Origin: JALZAA01 sp035316005
GTDB lineage: Bacteria > Actinomycetota > Acidimicrobiia > IMCC26256 > JACDBD01
Length of the DNA stretch: 22,113 bases
Assembly: GCA_035316005.1 (NCBI GenBank)
Contig: DATFXK010000055.1
Span: 1-22,113, forward strand
Direction of reading: 5' to 3'
In this document: in pieces, positions 1-7,321 of the stretch
How positions within the stretch are numbered: position 1 is the first letter of the stretch
How the letters are laid out: every line of letters begins with the position of its first letter
The notes under the pieces: model-generated
The model's database searches: none
Told to the model about the DNA's origin: nothing
Seen by the model: the letters and a program-made list of their open reading frames with translations, nothing else
Made by a program: the position numbers and the translations under genes

Positions 1-155
1 GTGATCAGCAGCGCCCGCACGTCGGCATCGGCGCGGGCGGCGCGCACGGTGTCGACGAGCTGGTCGCGCATCTCGACCGTCAGCGCGTTCTTCGCTTCGG
101 GTCGTTCGAGGGTGACGCGGCACACGTGGTCGGCGCCGGTCGCGACGCGGAGCAC
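1..155 (-). CDS. Enoyl-CoA hydratase/isomerase family protein, N-terminal part (runs off the window)
   Basis: The minus strand from a GTG at 155 reads VLRVATGADHVCRVTLERPE and continues AKNALTVEMRDQL. The pattern RVTLxRPExxNALTxEM is the usual first beta-strand and turn of the crotonase superfamily, which hydrates or isomerises enoyl-CoA thioesters in beta-oxidation. Only about 51 codons are present, so the oxyanion-hole and glutamate motifs lie outside and the exact reaction cannot be assigned. The start lies 7 bp after the thiolase stop on the same strand, so the gene is probably the next cistron of that operon. The start is uncertain: no strong ribosome-binding site is visible, and an in-frame ATG exists about 28 codons later. 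That ATG would remove the conserved first strand, so the GTG is preferred. Confidence 0.8.
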   Translation of the reverse strand, partial: MLRVATGADHVCRVTLERPEAKNALTVEMRDQLVDTVRAARADADVRALLI

Positions 156-162
156 CGGATCC

Positions 163-1338
163 CTACCGGTTCGTCGTCAGGATGTTGACGACCGAGACGC
201 CCGAGCCGCGGCCGCCCACGTTGTGCTGGAGCGCGTACCCGTTGCGGGTCTCGACCTGCCGGTCGCCGGCCTCGCCCCGCAGCTGCCACCAGCACTCGGT
301 GAGCTGGGCGACCCCGGTGGCGCCGATCGGGTGCCCTTTGGCGAGCAGCCCGCCCGACGTGTTGACCGGGAGGCGGCCGGTGAGCGAGGTCTCACCGTCG
401 AGCGAGGCGACACCGCCCTTCCCCTTGTCGACGAACCCGAGGTCTTCGATGTCGAGGATCTCGGTGATCGTGAAGCAGTCGTGGACCTCGGCGCAGTCGA
501 CCTGGTCGGGACCGATGCCCGCCATCCGGTACGCCCGCTCGGCGGCGAGGCCGGTGGCCTTGAGGCCGGTGAAGCTCTGCTTCTCGTGCAGATAGGGGTG
601 GTCGGTGGCGACGCCGAAGCCGGCGACGTACACGGGCGTGTCCGTGAACTCGGAAGCACGGTCCGCGTTCACGAGGATCGTGGCGGCCGCGCCGTCGGTC
701 TGCGGGCAGCAGTCCAGCAGGTGGAGGGGGTGACAGACCGGCGGCGACTTCAGGACGTCGTCCACCGTGATCTCGTTCTGGAAGTGCGCGAACGGATCGC
801 GGGCGCCGTTGTGATGGTTCTTCACCGCGACGGAGGCGAGCATCTCGCGCGTCGTCCCGTAGTCGTTCATGTGCCGGGTCGCGAACGGCGCGAACAGCAC
901 CGGCGCCGTCTCGCCCCGGGTGAGGACGGGATGCCCGCCTGCCGCCCGCGAGAGCAGGCCCTCCTCGGTCGACTTGTCGCGCATCTTCTCGACCCCGATG
1001 ACGAGGACGACGTCGTGCACGCCGCTGGCGACGGCCATCGCGCCGACGCGGAAGGCGTCCGAGCCGGACGGGCACGCGTTCTCGATGCGCGTGCACGGGA
1101 CGCCGGCGAGACCGATCGCCGTCGGCACCGTGTTCCCGCCGATGCCCTCCTGGCCCCAGAGCGTGCCCCGCTGCGTGGCGACGAAGACGGCATCGATCTG
1201 GCCGGGTTCGATGCCGCGATCGACGTTGGCGACCGCGGCCTGGAAGGCGCCCGCCGCCATCTGCTCGTAGCTCTGCTCGAAGAGCTCACCGAACTTGATC
1301 AGCCCGGCTCCGGCCACGGCGACGCGATTCCAACCCAT
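163..1338 (-). CDS. SCP2-type thiolase (acetyl-CoA acetyltransferase family)
   Basis: This 391-residue thiolase-fold protein has the full length of SCP-x/archaeal-type thiolases. The nucleophilic Cys is C89 in ENACPSGSDAF. HDCF at 286-289 stands where classical thiolases have NEAF, GHPIGATG at 335-342 carries the catalytic His, and HNVGG near 372 replaces the second Cys, as in the SCP2-type branch. The nucleophile is present, so it should be a true thiolase and not a Cys-less retro-aldolase of the Ltp2 kind. The ATG at 1338 gives the expected N-terminus (MGWNRVAVAGAG). It lies 11 bp after the stop of the DUF35-fused synthase-like gene, and such thiolases commonly work with DUF35 partners. The substrate is unknown. 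Upstream in-frame codons overlap the previous gene and have no homology-like character. Confidence 0.93.
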   Translation of the reverse strand: MGWNRVAVAGAGLIKFGELFEQSYEQMAAGAFQAAVANVDRGIEPGQIDAVFVATQRGTLWGQEGIGGNTVPTAIGLAGVPCTRIENACPSGSDAFRVGAMAVASGVHDVVLVIGVEKMRDKSTEEGLLSRAAGGHPVLTRGETAPVLFAPFATRHMNDYGTTREMLASVAVKNHHNGARDPFAHFQNEITVDDVLKSPPVCHPLHLLDCCPQTDGAAATILVNADRASEFTDTPVYVAGFGVATDHPYLHEKQSFTGLKATGLAAERAYRMAGIGPDQVDCAEVHDCFTITEILDIEDLGFVDKGKGGVASLDGETSLTGRLPVNTSGGLLAKGHPIGATGVAQLTECWWQLRGEAGDRQVETRNGYALQHNVGGRGSGVSVVNILTTNR

Positions 1339-1349
1339 GACGTGCTCCG

Positions 1350-2774
1350 CTAGTCCTGCTTGTCGGTTTCCGCCTGCGCCCCGCCGACGGTGCGCGCCTT
1401 GAACCCGTACACCGGAACGCCGCGCTCGAACGCGTACCGGCGGAGGACGAGCTCCACGTCGGCGCCGATCCGGATGTCGCTGCCGTCCCCGATCACCTGC
1501 AGCATCACGCGTGCGCCGTCGACCAGGTCGATGACCGCGAGAGGCAACGGTGCTTCGAACGGAGGCGGCATCGTGTGGTTGACGACGAACGTGTGCACGA
1601 CGCCTCGGCGGGCGAGCGGCACCGACACGAACTTCGTGCTCCCGCAGCTGATGCAGTACGGGTGGATCGTCGGGGGTGTGTTGATCGTGCCGCACTCGAC
1701 GCACCGGGCGCCGAGCAACCCGAGCATCTCCTCCGCCCCACGTACGAAGAGCGCGCTCTCCGGTGGCACGCCCATCGGGATCGTCTCCGCCGCGGCCCGG
1801 AGTTGCCCGCGTGCACGGAGCGCCTCGGCGTACGACGTCGGCTGGCCGCCGGCGAGGGCGTCGCCGACCGTGGCCGCACCGCTCACGGGCGCATCGGCGT
1901 TGATGACGACGCCCGTGGCGCGCCCGCCGCCGCACCCGACCACGCCGACGGTGCGGGCGGCGTCGAGCGAGCCCAGCGCGCCGAGGAGGGGAGCGGCTGC
2001 GCCGGTGTCGCCGACGGCGGCGTACGCGCTCGCCGACGCGGGGGCGCGTCCGCCGAGCTTGCGGGCGGCGGCCGCGCCGAGGCGGCCGTCCGGATCGGGG
2101 AGCGACCACTCGTCGACGCCGAGCGCGGCGAGCTGCTCGCCGACCTCCTGCACAGCGGGGAGGAAGATCTCCTCGCGGAAGAGACGCGCGTCGTAGAGGT
2201 CACGCGTCCCGTCGTCGGCGTCGGAGCGATAGCGATCGAGGAACGGGTGCGTCCGGGTGACGCGTGCCGTGAGCGACGCCTGGCCGCCCTCGGAGGCGAG
2301 CACGACGGCGGCCGCGCCTGCACCGGCACGTTGCTCGAACGACGTGCCGGCTCCCGGCACCAGCGCGTCGGCGGTGACGACGAGCGCGACGCGCGCGCTG
2401 CCGGCGGCGATGGCGTCGTACGCGCCGGCCAGCGCTTCCATGCCCGCGTGCGGGGATCCCGAGCACAGCGCGCCGCCCGAACGCGCCGACAGCCCCAGCG
2501 CCGACGCCAGCACCGCGTGGCTCGGCCCCTCGGCGAAGGGCGGGCGCGTCGTACCCCACCACAAGCCGTCCACGCTGTCGCGCTCGAGCCCCGATGCGGC
2601 CATGGCGCGAGACCCGGCCTCGGCGGCGAGCGTGAGTACGTCCTCGTCGGGGGCGCACACCCCGACCTGCCCCCGCCCGCCGCCACGGCCCCAGGCGGCG
2701 GCGACATCGGCGGCGCTCAGCCGCCGCGCGGGCGCGGCGGCGCCTACGGCGAGAACCCGTACGGGGGAAGTCAC
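1350..2774 (-). CDS. KAS III/HMG-CoA synthase-like protein fused to a C-terminal DUF35 (zinc ribbon + OB-fold) domain
   Basis: Residues 1 to about 300 look like a thiolase-superfamily condensing enzyme of the KAS III/HMGS type; GGALCSG places a Cys (C104) at the nucleophile position. Residues about 335-460 are DUF35: a zinc ribbon with CVEC (358/361) and CISC (374/377), then an OB-fold (VVHTFVVNHTMPPPFE and following). The His loop of KAS III is not recognisable, and the usual GNT motif reads GDT (255-257), so catalysis is doubtful. In archaea separate HMGS, DUF35 and thiolase proteins form a channelling complex; here synthase and DUF35 are one chain, followed 11 bp later by the thiolase. The GTG start overlaps the stop of the ceramidase-like gene as GTGA, which suggests translational coupling. 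A substrate-binding or scaffolding role is as likely as a synthase. Confidence 0.88.
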   Translation of the reverse strand: MTSPVRVLAVGAAAPARRLSAADVAAAWGRGGGRGQVGVCAPDEDVLTLAAEAGSRAMAASGLERDSVDGLWWGTTRPPFAEGPSHAVLASALGLSARSGGALCSGSPHAGMEALAGAYDAIAAGSARVALVVTADALVPGAGTSFEQRAGAGAAAVVLASEGGQASLTARVTRTHPFLDRYRSDADDGTRDLYDARLFREEIFLPAVQEVGEQLAALGVDEWSLPDPDGRLGAAAARKLGGRAPASASAYAAVGDTGAAAPLLGALGSLDAARTVGVVGCGGGRATGVVINADAPVSGAATVGDALAGGQPTSYAEALRARGQLRAAAETIPMGVPPESALFVRGAEEMLGLLGARCVECGTINTPPTIHPYCISCGSTKFVSVPLARRGVVHTFVVNHTMPPPFEAPLPLAVIDLVDGARVMLQVIGDGSDIRIGADVELVLRRYAFERGVPVYGFKARTVGGAQAETDKQD

Positions 2775-3442
2775 GCCCGAATCTTAGGCCGGGCGCGCTC
2801 GCGCGGCCCCAAGACGGCGACGCCGTAGAGCCACAGCACGAACGCGGTGACGACGTGCCACACCGCGTGCAGCTGCACGAGCGAGTCGGCGTCGCACCAG
2901 GGCCCACCCGTACGACCGAGCGCGTTGAGGATCGCGCCGATCGCAAGCACGCCGGCGCCCACGATCCAGACGCGGGCGTCGGCCAGGGCGCGGGCCGCAG
3001 GCGATCGGGCGGCAGCGACCTCGGCTGCGACCGCGCCGGCGACGAGCAGCACGTCGAGCCCGTCGGCGGCGTCGGGCCACCCGGTCAGCACCACCGCGCA
3101 CACGCCCGTCAGAGCACCGAAGATCACGAGTCCACGAGCGACGGCGGCACCGCGGACGAGCGCGACGTCGTACCCGATGACGAAGGCGAGCACGGCTGCG
3201 ATGGAGAGATCGTGCGCGAAGCGCCCCCAACCCGGCATCGGGCCGTGGAACGCCACGCTCCCGGCGCCGACGGCGATCACCGCCGCCGCGTAAACGACGC
3301 ACCCGAGGCTCGCGTGCCGCCGGCCGGCGACCGCCCGCCACAGAAGGAGCGCGCCGGCGAGGACATAGGCCAGGCTCGACAGCGTGTTCGCCGGTTGGCC
3401 GAGTAACCCCTGACCGATGCGCTCGCAGTCCGAGCCGCCCAC
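2771..3442 (-). CDS. Ceramidase-family (CREST) membrane hydrolase
   Basis: This is a 223-residue, very hydrophobic protein with about seven membrane segments. The N-terminus CERIGQGLLGQPANTLSSLA matches the start of alkaline-ceramidase-like proteins. The metal-site signature of the CREST superfamily is visible: SVAFHG (Ser/His pair) in one helix, HDLS after the next loop, and HAVWH (HxxxH) in the last helices. Family members are zinc-dependent amide hydrolases acting on lipids in the membrane; the bacterial substrate is usually unknown. The GTG start at 3442 is 14 bp after the preceding small gene, and the TGA stop overlaps the next GTG by 4 bp. Co-transcription with acyl-CoA genes suggests that the released fatty acid is passed to them, which is inference. 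Confidence 0.85.
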   Translation of the reverse strand: MGGSDCERIGQGLLGQPANTLSSLAYVLAGALLLWRAVAGRRHASLGCVVYAAAVIAVGAGSVAFHGPMPGWGRFAHDLSIAAVLAFVIGYDVALVRGAAVARGLVIFGALTGVCAVVLTGWPDAADGLDVLLVAGAVAAEVAAARSPAARALADARVWIVGAGVLAIGAILNALGRTGGPWCDADSLVQLHAVWHVVTAFVLWLYGVAVLGPRERARPKIRA

Positions 3443-3456
3443 GGCTCCTCAGGCGC

Positions 3457-3691
3457 TCACGTCTTCTCGGGCACGTAGACGCCGATGCCGTCGGGATACT
3501 GCAGACCGGCGCCCATGGTCTCGGGCGACTGCGGCTCGCCGTTCAGGCCAGTCGCACCGGCTGATCGGCTTGGCCTGAGCCGGAGTCGCCGACGCTCCCG
3601 GCGTCGCCGGCACGCCGGTCGAGACGAGCGCGCCCGCGACCGCGAGACACGTGAACGCGTGCCTGGCGGTCCGGCCCCCCACGGCCCCCAC
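3457..3691 (-). pseudogene. Small secreted peptide gene with an apparent one-base frameshift
   Basis: From the GTG at 3691 the frame encodes a basic start, a hydrophobic stretch (FTCLAVAGALVSTGVPA) and an Ala/Pro region, consistent with a signal peptide. Up to about codon 47 (ISRCD) the codons have very high third-position GC; beyond it that frame loses the bias and becomes Arg-rich. The frame displaced by one base then becomes codon-like (GLNGEPQSPETMGAGLQYPD, ending VYVPEKT) and stops at 3457, 14 bp before the ceramidase-like start. Dropping one base near 3550 restores a 77-residue secreted protein. No family is recognised. Either the gene is broken or the base is a sequencing error; the unshifted reading ends at 3449 and is less convincing. 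Confidence 0.55.
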
Positions 3692-3695
3692 TTTC

Positions 3696-3709
3696 GTCAG
3701 CGGGCTGAC
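3696..3709. repeat. Short perfect inverted repeat GTCAGC-GG-GCTGAC
   Basis: A 14-bp dyad lies 4 bp upstream of the GTG of the small secreted peptide gene and between it and the hydrolase stop. The sequence CGTCAGCGG recurs at 3742-3750. It could be an operator half-site pair or chance in GC-rich DNA. The two-base centre is too tight for an RNA hairpin, so a DNA site is the more natural reading. Confidence 0.3.
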
Positions 3710-3743
3710 AGGGGCGTCATGCTAAACGCCGAGCTCGCGCGCG

Positions 3744-4817
3744 TCAGCGGTTGGAGCGGCTGCCGGCGGTGGTGCTGGCGGGCGTGCGCGTCGGCGATGC
3801 AGCGGCGACCTGCTCCTCGACCGCGCTCGATCCGGGCACGTTCCCGTCTGTCTGGAGCTTGGCGAGGGCCTGCTTGTCGCTCTTGAGATAGCGGTTCCAG
3901 AAGTCGACGGTGGCCTTCTTGAGGGTCATCGCCTGCGCGTCGTTGCCGCCGAGGAACGGCGCGATGTGACCGGCGCCGAGGAAGGTCAGCAGGAACTTGG
4001 GTGAGTGCGCGGCGGTGTAGGCGTTCCTCCCGGCCTGGTACGGCACCGTCCCATCGACGTTGCCGTGGAGGCCTAGCAGGGGCGTCGAGGTGTGGAAGTA
4101 CTGCCCGGGGGCGTCGACGACGCCGGCGAGGCCTGACATCGGGATCGCAGCCCTGATGCGCTTGTCGCGACAGCAGTTGCTGAAGGCGAGCCCGTATGTG
4201 GTGATCCCGCCGAGCGAGTGGCCCGAGGCGCCGATCCGCTTTGCGTCGATGCCCCCGAGCTGCTTCCCCTGCTTGTCGAGCTGGAGCACCTGGTTGATCA
4301 CGTACGAAGCGTCGGCGGGCTGGTTCTTCGTGTCGCCGAGGGCGCGCCCGAACTGCGGTCCGCCCGGTGCATCGCTGTTCGACAACGGATAGTCGGGTGC
4401 GGCGACGATGTAGCCGGCCGACGCCCAGGTCTTGATGACGTCCTGGTAGTAGACGCCGCGTGCTCCGAGGCCGTGGCTGAACAGGATGAGCGGGTACGGG
4501 CCGTCCTTCGTATCGGGTAGCGCGTTCTGGACCGGCTGGTCGGTCGGTTGACCTTGAGCCGGGTAGTAGATCGCCGTGAAGAGGGTGCGGTTCGGCGCGA
4601 CACCTTCGGTGGGTCGGGTGCTGTCGACGAACGTCCGCGTCGTCGTGCCCACCGCGTACTTGCCGATGTCGGAGATCCTCGGCACCGGCGCCTTCGCCGG
4701 CGCGGATGCCGTGCCGGCGGGGGCGCTGACGCTCGCGGCCGCCGTGAGCAGTCCGGCTGCAAGCGTCACCGCCGCCAATCGCGCGCGCCAGCGGCGCGAC
4801 GTGCGGGCCTCGTTCAT
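3744..4817 (-). CDS. Secreted alpha/beta hydrolase (dienelactone hydrolase/cutinase-like), second of a tandem pair
   Basis: This 357-residue protein has a signal peptide (basic MNEARTSRRWRARL, then a hydrophobic AAVTLAAGLLTAAASV). The fold shows an oxyanion-region motif LFSHG (113-117), the nucleophile elbow GHSLGG with S201, the acid D255 in GNVDGTVPY and the His H284 in GAGHIAPF. This is the layout of PAF-acetylhydrolase/chlorophyllase/polyester-hydrolase-like secreted esterases. Vicinal cysteines C215-C216 (NCCRDKRI) are shared with the upstream paralogue. The ATG at 4817 is chosen because GGAGGGA lies just upstream and because it starts the signal peptide; the longer open frame has an unlikely Arg/Asp-rich start. 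It follows its paralogue by 25 bp. The C-terminal tail is Thr/Ala/Ser-rich. The ester substrate is unknown. Confidence 0.87.
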   Translation of the reverse strand: MNEARTSRRWRARLAAVTLAAGLLTAAASVSAPAGTASAPAKAPVPRISDIGKYAVGTTTRTFVDSTRPTEGVAPNRTLFTAIYYPAQGQPTDQPVQNALPDTKDGPYPLILFSHGLGARGVYYQDVIKTWASAGYIVAAPDYPLSNSDAPGGPQFGRALGDTKNQPADASYVINQVLQLDKQGKQLGGIDAKRIGASGHSLGGITTYGLAFSNCCRDKRIRAAIPMSGLAGVVDAPGQYFHTSTPLLGLHGNVDGTVPYQAGRNAYTAAHSPKFLLTFLGAGHIAPFLGGNDAQAMTLKKATVDFWNRYLKSDKQALAKLQTDGNVPGSSAVEEQVAAASPTRTPASTTAGSRSNR

Positions 4818-4842
4818 CGTCTCCCTCCGGTCGTCGGGCCGG

Positions 4843-5853
4843 TCACCGCGCCTGCTCCTGGAGCGTCGCGACGCCGGGCTGATCGGCATCCCGGCGCAGC
4901 CGCTCGAGCGCGGTCCGGTCGCTCTTCAGGTAGCGGTCGAAGAAGTCGAGCGTAACGTGCGCCACCGTCGTCGGCGCCGGGTCGGGCGCACCTCGGTACG
5001 GCGGCGTGTGCGCGCCGCCCACGAGCGTGAGAAAGAACTTTGGCGGAGTCGCGTTGGCGAACGATTCCATGCCGCCTTGATAGGGCAGCGTCCCGTCGGC
5101 GTCGCCGTGCTCGGCGAGCAACGGCGTCGAGATGCCGGTAAAGAACTGCGGCGGGTCACCCGCGATGCCCGACATCGGCACCGCCGCCTTGATGCGCTTG
5201 TCGACGCAGCACGTGTCGTAGACGAGTCGGTACGTCGTGATCGCACCGAGTGAGTGACCGGAGGCGCCGATCCGCTTGGCGTCGACGATGCCCGCGAGCG
5301 GCCCGGACCGCTTCGAGCTCAGCGCCAGCATCCGGTCGATGACGAACGAAGCGTCGGCGGGCTGCTGGGGTAGATCGGCCGAGGTGGCGCCACCGGGGGC
5401 GTTCTGGTTCGAAAGCGGGTAGTCGGGCGCGGCGACGACGTAGCCGGCCGACGCCCACTGGCGCAGCAGCGGCTCGTACTCGGCGCCGAACGAGTTGTTG
5501 CCGTGGCTGAACAGGATCAGCGGAAACGGGCCGTGCTTCCGGTCGGGGGTCGCGCCGGGCGTCACGGTGCCGCCCGCCTTCCCGCGGGCCGGGTAGTAGA
5601 TCGTCGTGTGCAGGGTGCGACTCGGCGCGCCCGCGAAGGTGCCGTTCGCCGGGGTCGGGCGGGTGTCGTCGACGAACGTCTGCTCTCCGCGTCCCACGGC
5701 GATCGTGCCAATCGCCGTAACCCGGGGTGACCCGTTCCCAGAGGACGACGTAGCCGCTGCGGGCGCGGCCGCGACGAACGCGCCGACCCCGATGACGGCG
5801 ATCGACGCGGCGATCCTTCCCCTGCCCAGCCCCCGAACGGTCAAGGCGCTCAT
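4843..5853 (-). CDS. Secreted alpha/beta hydrolase (dienelactone hydrolase/cutinase-like), first of a tandem pair
   Basis: This 336-residue protein is a clear paralogue of the next gene. The signal segment is IAASIAVIGVGAFVAAAPAAA. The triad is S201 (GHSLGA), D253 (GDADGTLPY) and H282 (GGAHTPPY); LFSHGN supplies the oxyanion region. C215-C216 (TCCVDKRI) fall at the same positions as in the paralogue, which suggests a conserved structural feature, perhaps a vicinal disulfide. The ATG at 5853 is chosen because it opens the signal peptide; no strong ribosome-binding site is seen, and an upstream extension of 33 codons is open but Arg/Pro-rich. It is the first gene of the minus-strand run, so the operon promoter should lie in 5854-5921, shared with the divergent gene. 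An exported ester or polyester hydrolase is likely. Confidence 0.86.
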   Translation of the reverse strand: MSALTVRGLGRGRIAASIAVIGVGAFVAAAPAAATSSSGNGSPRVTAIGTIAVGRGEQTFVDDTRPTPANGTFAGAPSRTLHTTIYYPARGKAGGTVTPGATPDRKHGPFPLILFSHGNNSFGAEYEPLLRQWASAGYVVAAPDYPLSNQNAPGGATSADLPQQPADASFVIDRMLALSSKRSGPLAGIVDAKRIGASGHSLGAITTYRLVYDTCCVDKRIKAAVPMSGIAGDPPQFFTGISTPLLAEHGDADGTLPYQGGMESFANATPPKFFLTLVGGAHTPPYRGAPDPAPTTVAHVTLDFFDRYLKSDRTALERLRRDADQPGVATLQEQAR

Positions 5854-5921
5854 CTTCGCGCCCGGTCCGGCCCGCGTCCCCGCGCCGCTTTGGTCGGACG
5901 GCGCGCGAACCGCTATCAAGA

Positions 5922-6410
5922 GTGGTCGTGGCACGAGCGAACCCGTCACCACCGCGTGCGGACGACCGCATCCTGCGATACGCCGCGGTGGTCTTCGCAG
6001 TGGCGTTGATCGTCCACGGTGCCGACCACTTCCGGCGGGGCTTCGACCTGCTGACGGCCGAGGTGTTCTGGGCCGGCAACGTACAGACGGCGGGTGCGGT
6101 GGGCACGCTGATCCTCGTCTTCACCCGCAGTCGGTGGGCTCCTGTGGCCGCGGTCGTCATCGGCTTCTCGAGCGCGTTCGGCTTTGCTGTCGTGCACCTG
6201 CTCCCGGACTGGGGCATCTTCAGCGACGCCTTTCCGGGTGCCCATGCCGGTGCCGAGGTCACGGCGTTCTCGTGGTTCGCCGCCCTGTTCGAGATCGGCG
6301 CCGATCTCGCGCTCGGTCTGGCCGGGTTGCAGGTGCTGCGCCGCCGTCGGAGGGTGGAGGCGGCGGCGGGAATCGAACCCGCGTACAAGGTTTTGCAGAC
6401 CTCTGCCTGA
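5922..6410 (+). CDS. Small integral membrane protein whose 3' end overlaps an antisense tRNA gene
   Basis: The frame encodes 162 residues with about four hydrophobic helices: one around 19-37 (YAAVVFAVALIVHGADHF), two between 55 and 95, and one near 115-140, ending in RRRRR. No family is recognised with certainty. The last 18 residues or so (EAAAGIEPAYKVLQTSA) are the antisense translation of the tRNA-Cys gene, so the real tail is fixed by the tRNA sequence, not by protein selection. The GTG at 5922 could equally be the GTG at 5928; there is no clear ribosome-binding site. It diverges from the secreted hydrolase over 68 bp. The transmembrane pattern and GC bias support a real gene, but the C-terminus may be an accidental read-through. 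Confidence 0.65.
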   Translation: MVVARANPSPPRADDRILRYAAVVFAVALIVHGADHFRRGFDLLTAEVFWAGNVQTAGAVGTLILVFTRSRWAPVAAVVIGFSSAFGFAVVHLLPDWGIFSDAFPGAHAGAEVTAFSWFAALFEIGADLALGLAGLQVLRRRRRVEAAAGIEPAYKVLQTSA

Positions 6411-6429
6411 GCCACTCGGCTACGCCGCC
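6355..6429 (-). tRNA. tRNA-Cys (anticodon GCA), CCA end encoded
   Basis: On the minus strand the acceptor GGCGGCG (6429-6423) pairs with CGCCGCC (6365-6359), followed by the discriminator T and an encoded CCA (6357-6355). The D stem is GCC/GGC. The anticodon arm GAGGT-CTGCAAA-ACCTT gives GCA, and the T arm GCGGG-TTCGAAT-CCCGC is perfect. A U discriminator is the known identity base for cysteine tRNA. The gene is antisense to the 3' end of the membrane-protein gene. Confidence 0.97.
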
Positions 6430-6439
6430 GGGAGCATGG

Positions 6440-6470
6440 AGAGTACCGGCTCGATCGGAAGGTCCGGTAC
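6440..6470. promoter_or_regulatory. Candidate tRNA-Cys promoter with an overlapping 7-bp inverted repeat
   Basis: On the minus strand TACTCT (6445-6440) fits an actinobacterial -10 hexamer and would start RNA a few bases before the tRNA. GTACCGG (6443-6449) and CCGGTAC (6464-6470) form a perfect 7-bp inverted repeat across this box and the space before the plus-strand crotonase gene. The repeat could be an operator serving both directions. No consensus for a known regulator is recognised. Confidence 0.35.
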
Positions 6471-6510
6471 GGTGCCGTGTTCCCAGATCGTCGGCCGGGG
6501 TGCTTCATCG

Positions 6511-7290
6511 ATGACGGACCGAGTGCGGCTCGAGCTCGACGGCGCGGTCGCAGTCATCACGAACGACAACCCCGACAAGCACAACGCGTTCGACGACGAG
6601 ATGGACGCCCGCCTGTTCGAGATCCTCGGTGAGCTGCGGAGTCGTCCGGAGATCCGAGCCGTCATCTGGCGCGGTGAGGGGAAGTCGTTCTCGTCCGGGC
6701 GCGACGTGAGCGCGATCGGCTCGCACCAGGTGCCCGTCTCGCACCACGAGCTCATGCGCCGCGGTCATCGCGGCATCCAGCAGCTCTGGGAGCTCGACGC
6801 GCCGGTGATCGTCGCGTGCAAGGGCTGGGTGATGGGCGCGTCGTTCCAGCGGGCACTGCTCTGCGATATTCGCATCGCGAGCGAAGGCGCCCGATTCCGT
6901 CTGCCCGAGCTGACGTACGGCGTGATCCCCGACACGGGCGGTGCCGGCGCGTTGTTCGAGATGGCCGGCGCCGGGCTCGTGAGCGACCTCGTGCTCACGA
7001 GCCGCGTGCTCACGGCCCCCGAGGCGCTCACGCAGGGCGTGGTGAGCCGCGTGGTGACCGATGACGACCTCGACGCCACGGTGCGGGAGGTGGCCAAGCA
7101 CATCGCGTCGCTCCCCGCCGTCACCGTGAAGATGGCCAGGGACGTGATCCGGCACCTGGCCGTCCCGGCAATCCGATCGTCCATGGCCGACGAGATGATC
7201 TACCAGACGTTCGTCAACAAGAGCGACGACATCGCCGAGCTCCGCGCCGCCCGCGCCGAAGGTCGTGAGCCGCGCTACACCGGCAGCTGA
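6511..7290 (+). CDS. Crotonase-fold protein, probably a delta3-delta2-enoyl-CoA isomerase-type enzyme
   Basis: This 259-residue protein has full crotonase length. The first oxyanion-hole segment is SSGRDVSAI (61-69) and the second is KGWVMGASF (104-112). In hydratases a Glu follows the second hole (GGGCELA, rat Glu144); here the aligned residue is Q113 in GASFQRALLCD. The other acid/base residue, E133 in RLPELTYGVIP, matches Glu164. A single Glu at this place is the pattern of enoyl-CoA isomerases and unlike a standard hydratase. The next gene, 31 bp downstream, is a dienoyl-CoA reductase, whose product needs exactly this isomerisation. The ATG at 6511 starts the conserved strand (MTDRVRLELDG). 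Weaker alternative: a hydratase with altered catalysis. Confidence 0.88.
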   Translation: MTDRVRLELDGAVAVITNDNPDKHNAFDDEMDARLFEILGELRSRPEIRAVIWRGEGKSFSSGRDVSAIGSHQVPVSHHELMRRGHRGIQQLWELDAPVIVACKGWVMGASFQRALLCDIRIASEGARFRLPELTYGVIPDTGGAGALFEMAGAGLVSDLVLTSRVLTAPEALTQGVVSRVVTDDDLDATVREVAKHIASLPAVTVKMARDVIRHLAVPAIRSSMADEMIYQTFVNKSDDIAELRAARAEGREPRYTGS

Positions 7291-7321
7291 CGGCGAAACT
7301 CCGCCGAGCAAGGAGGACCCG

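Noticed and set aside
1..1353. A 450-codon open frame on the plus strand
   Set aside because: It lies opposite the thiolase and has the Arg/Val/Asp-rich composition typical of an antisense shadow in GC-rich DNA; the minus strand has all thiolase motifs.
5156..6508. A 450-codon minus-strand open frame across the tRNA and hydrolase start
   Set aside because: It is Arg-rich, crosses the tRNA-Cys gene and overlaps the true hydrolase frame; no motif supports it.
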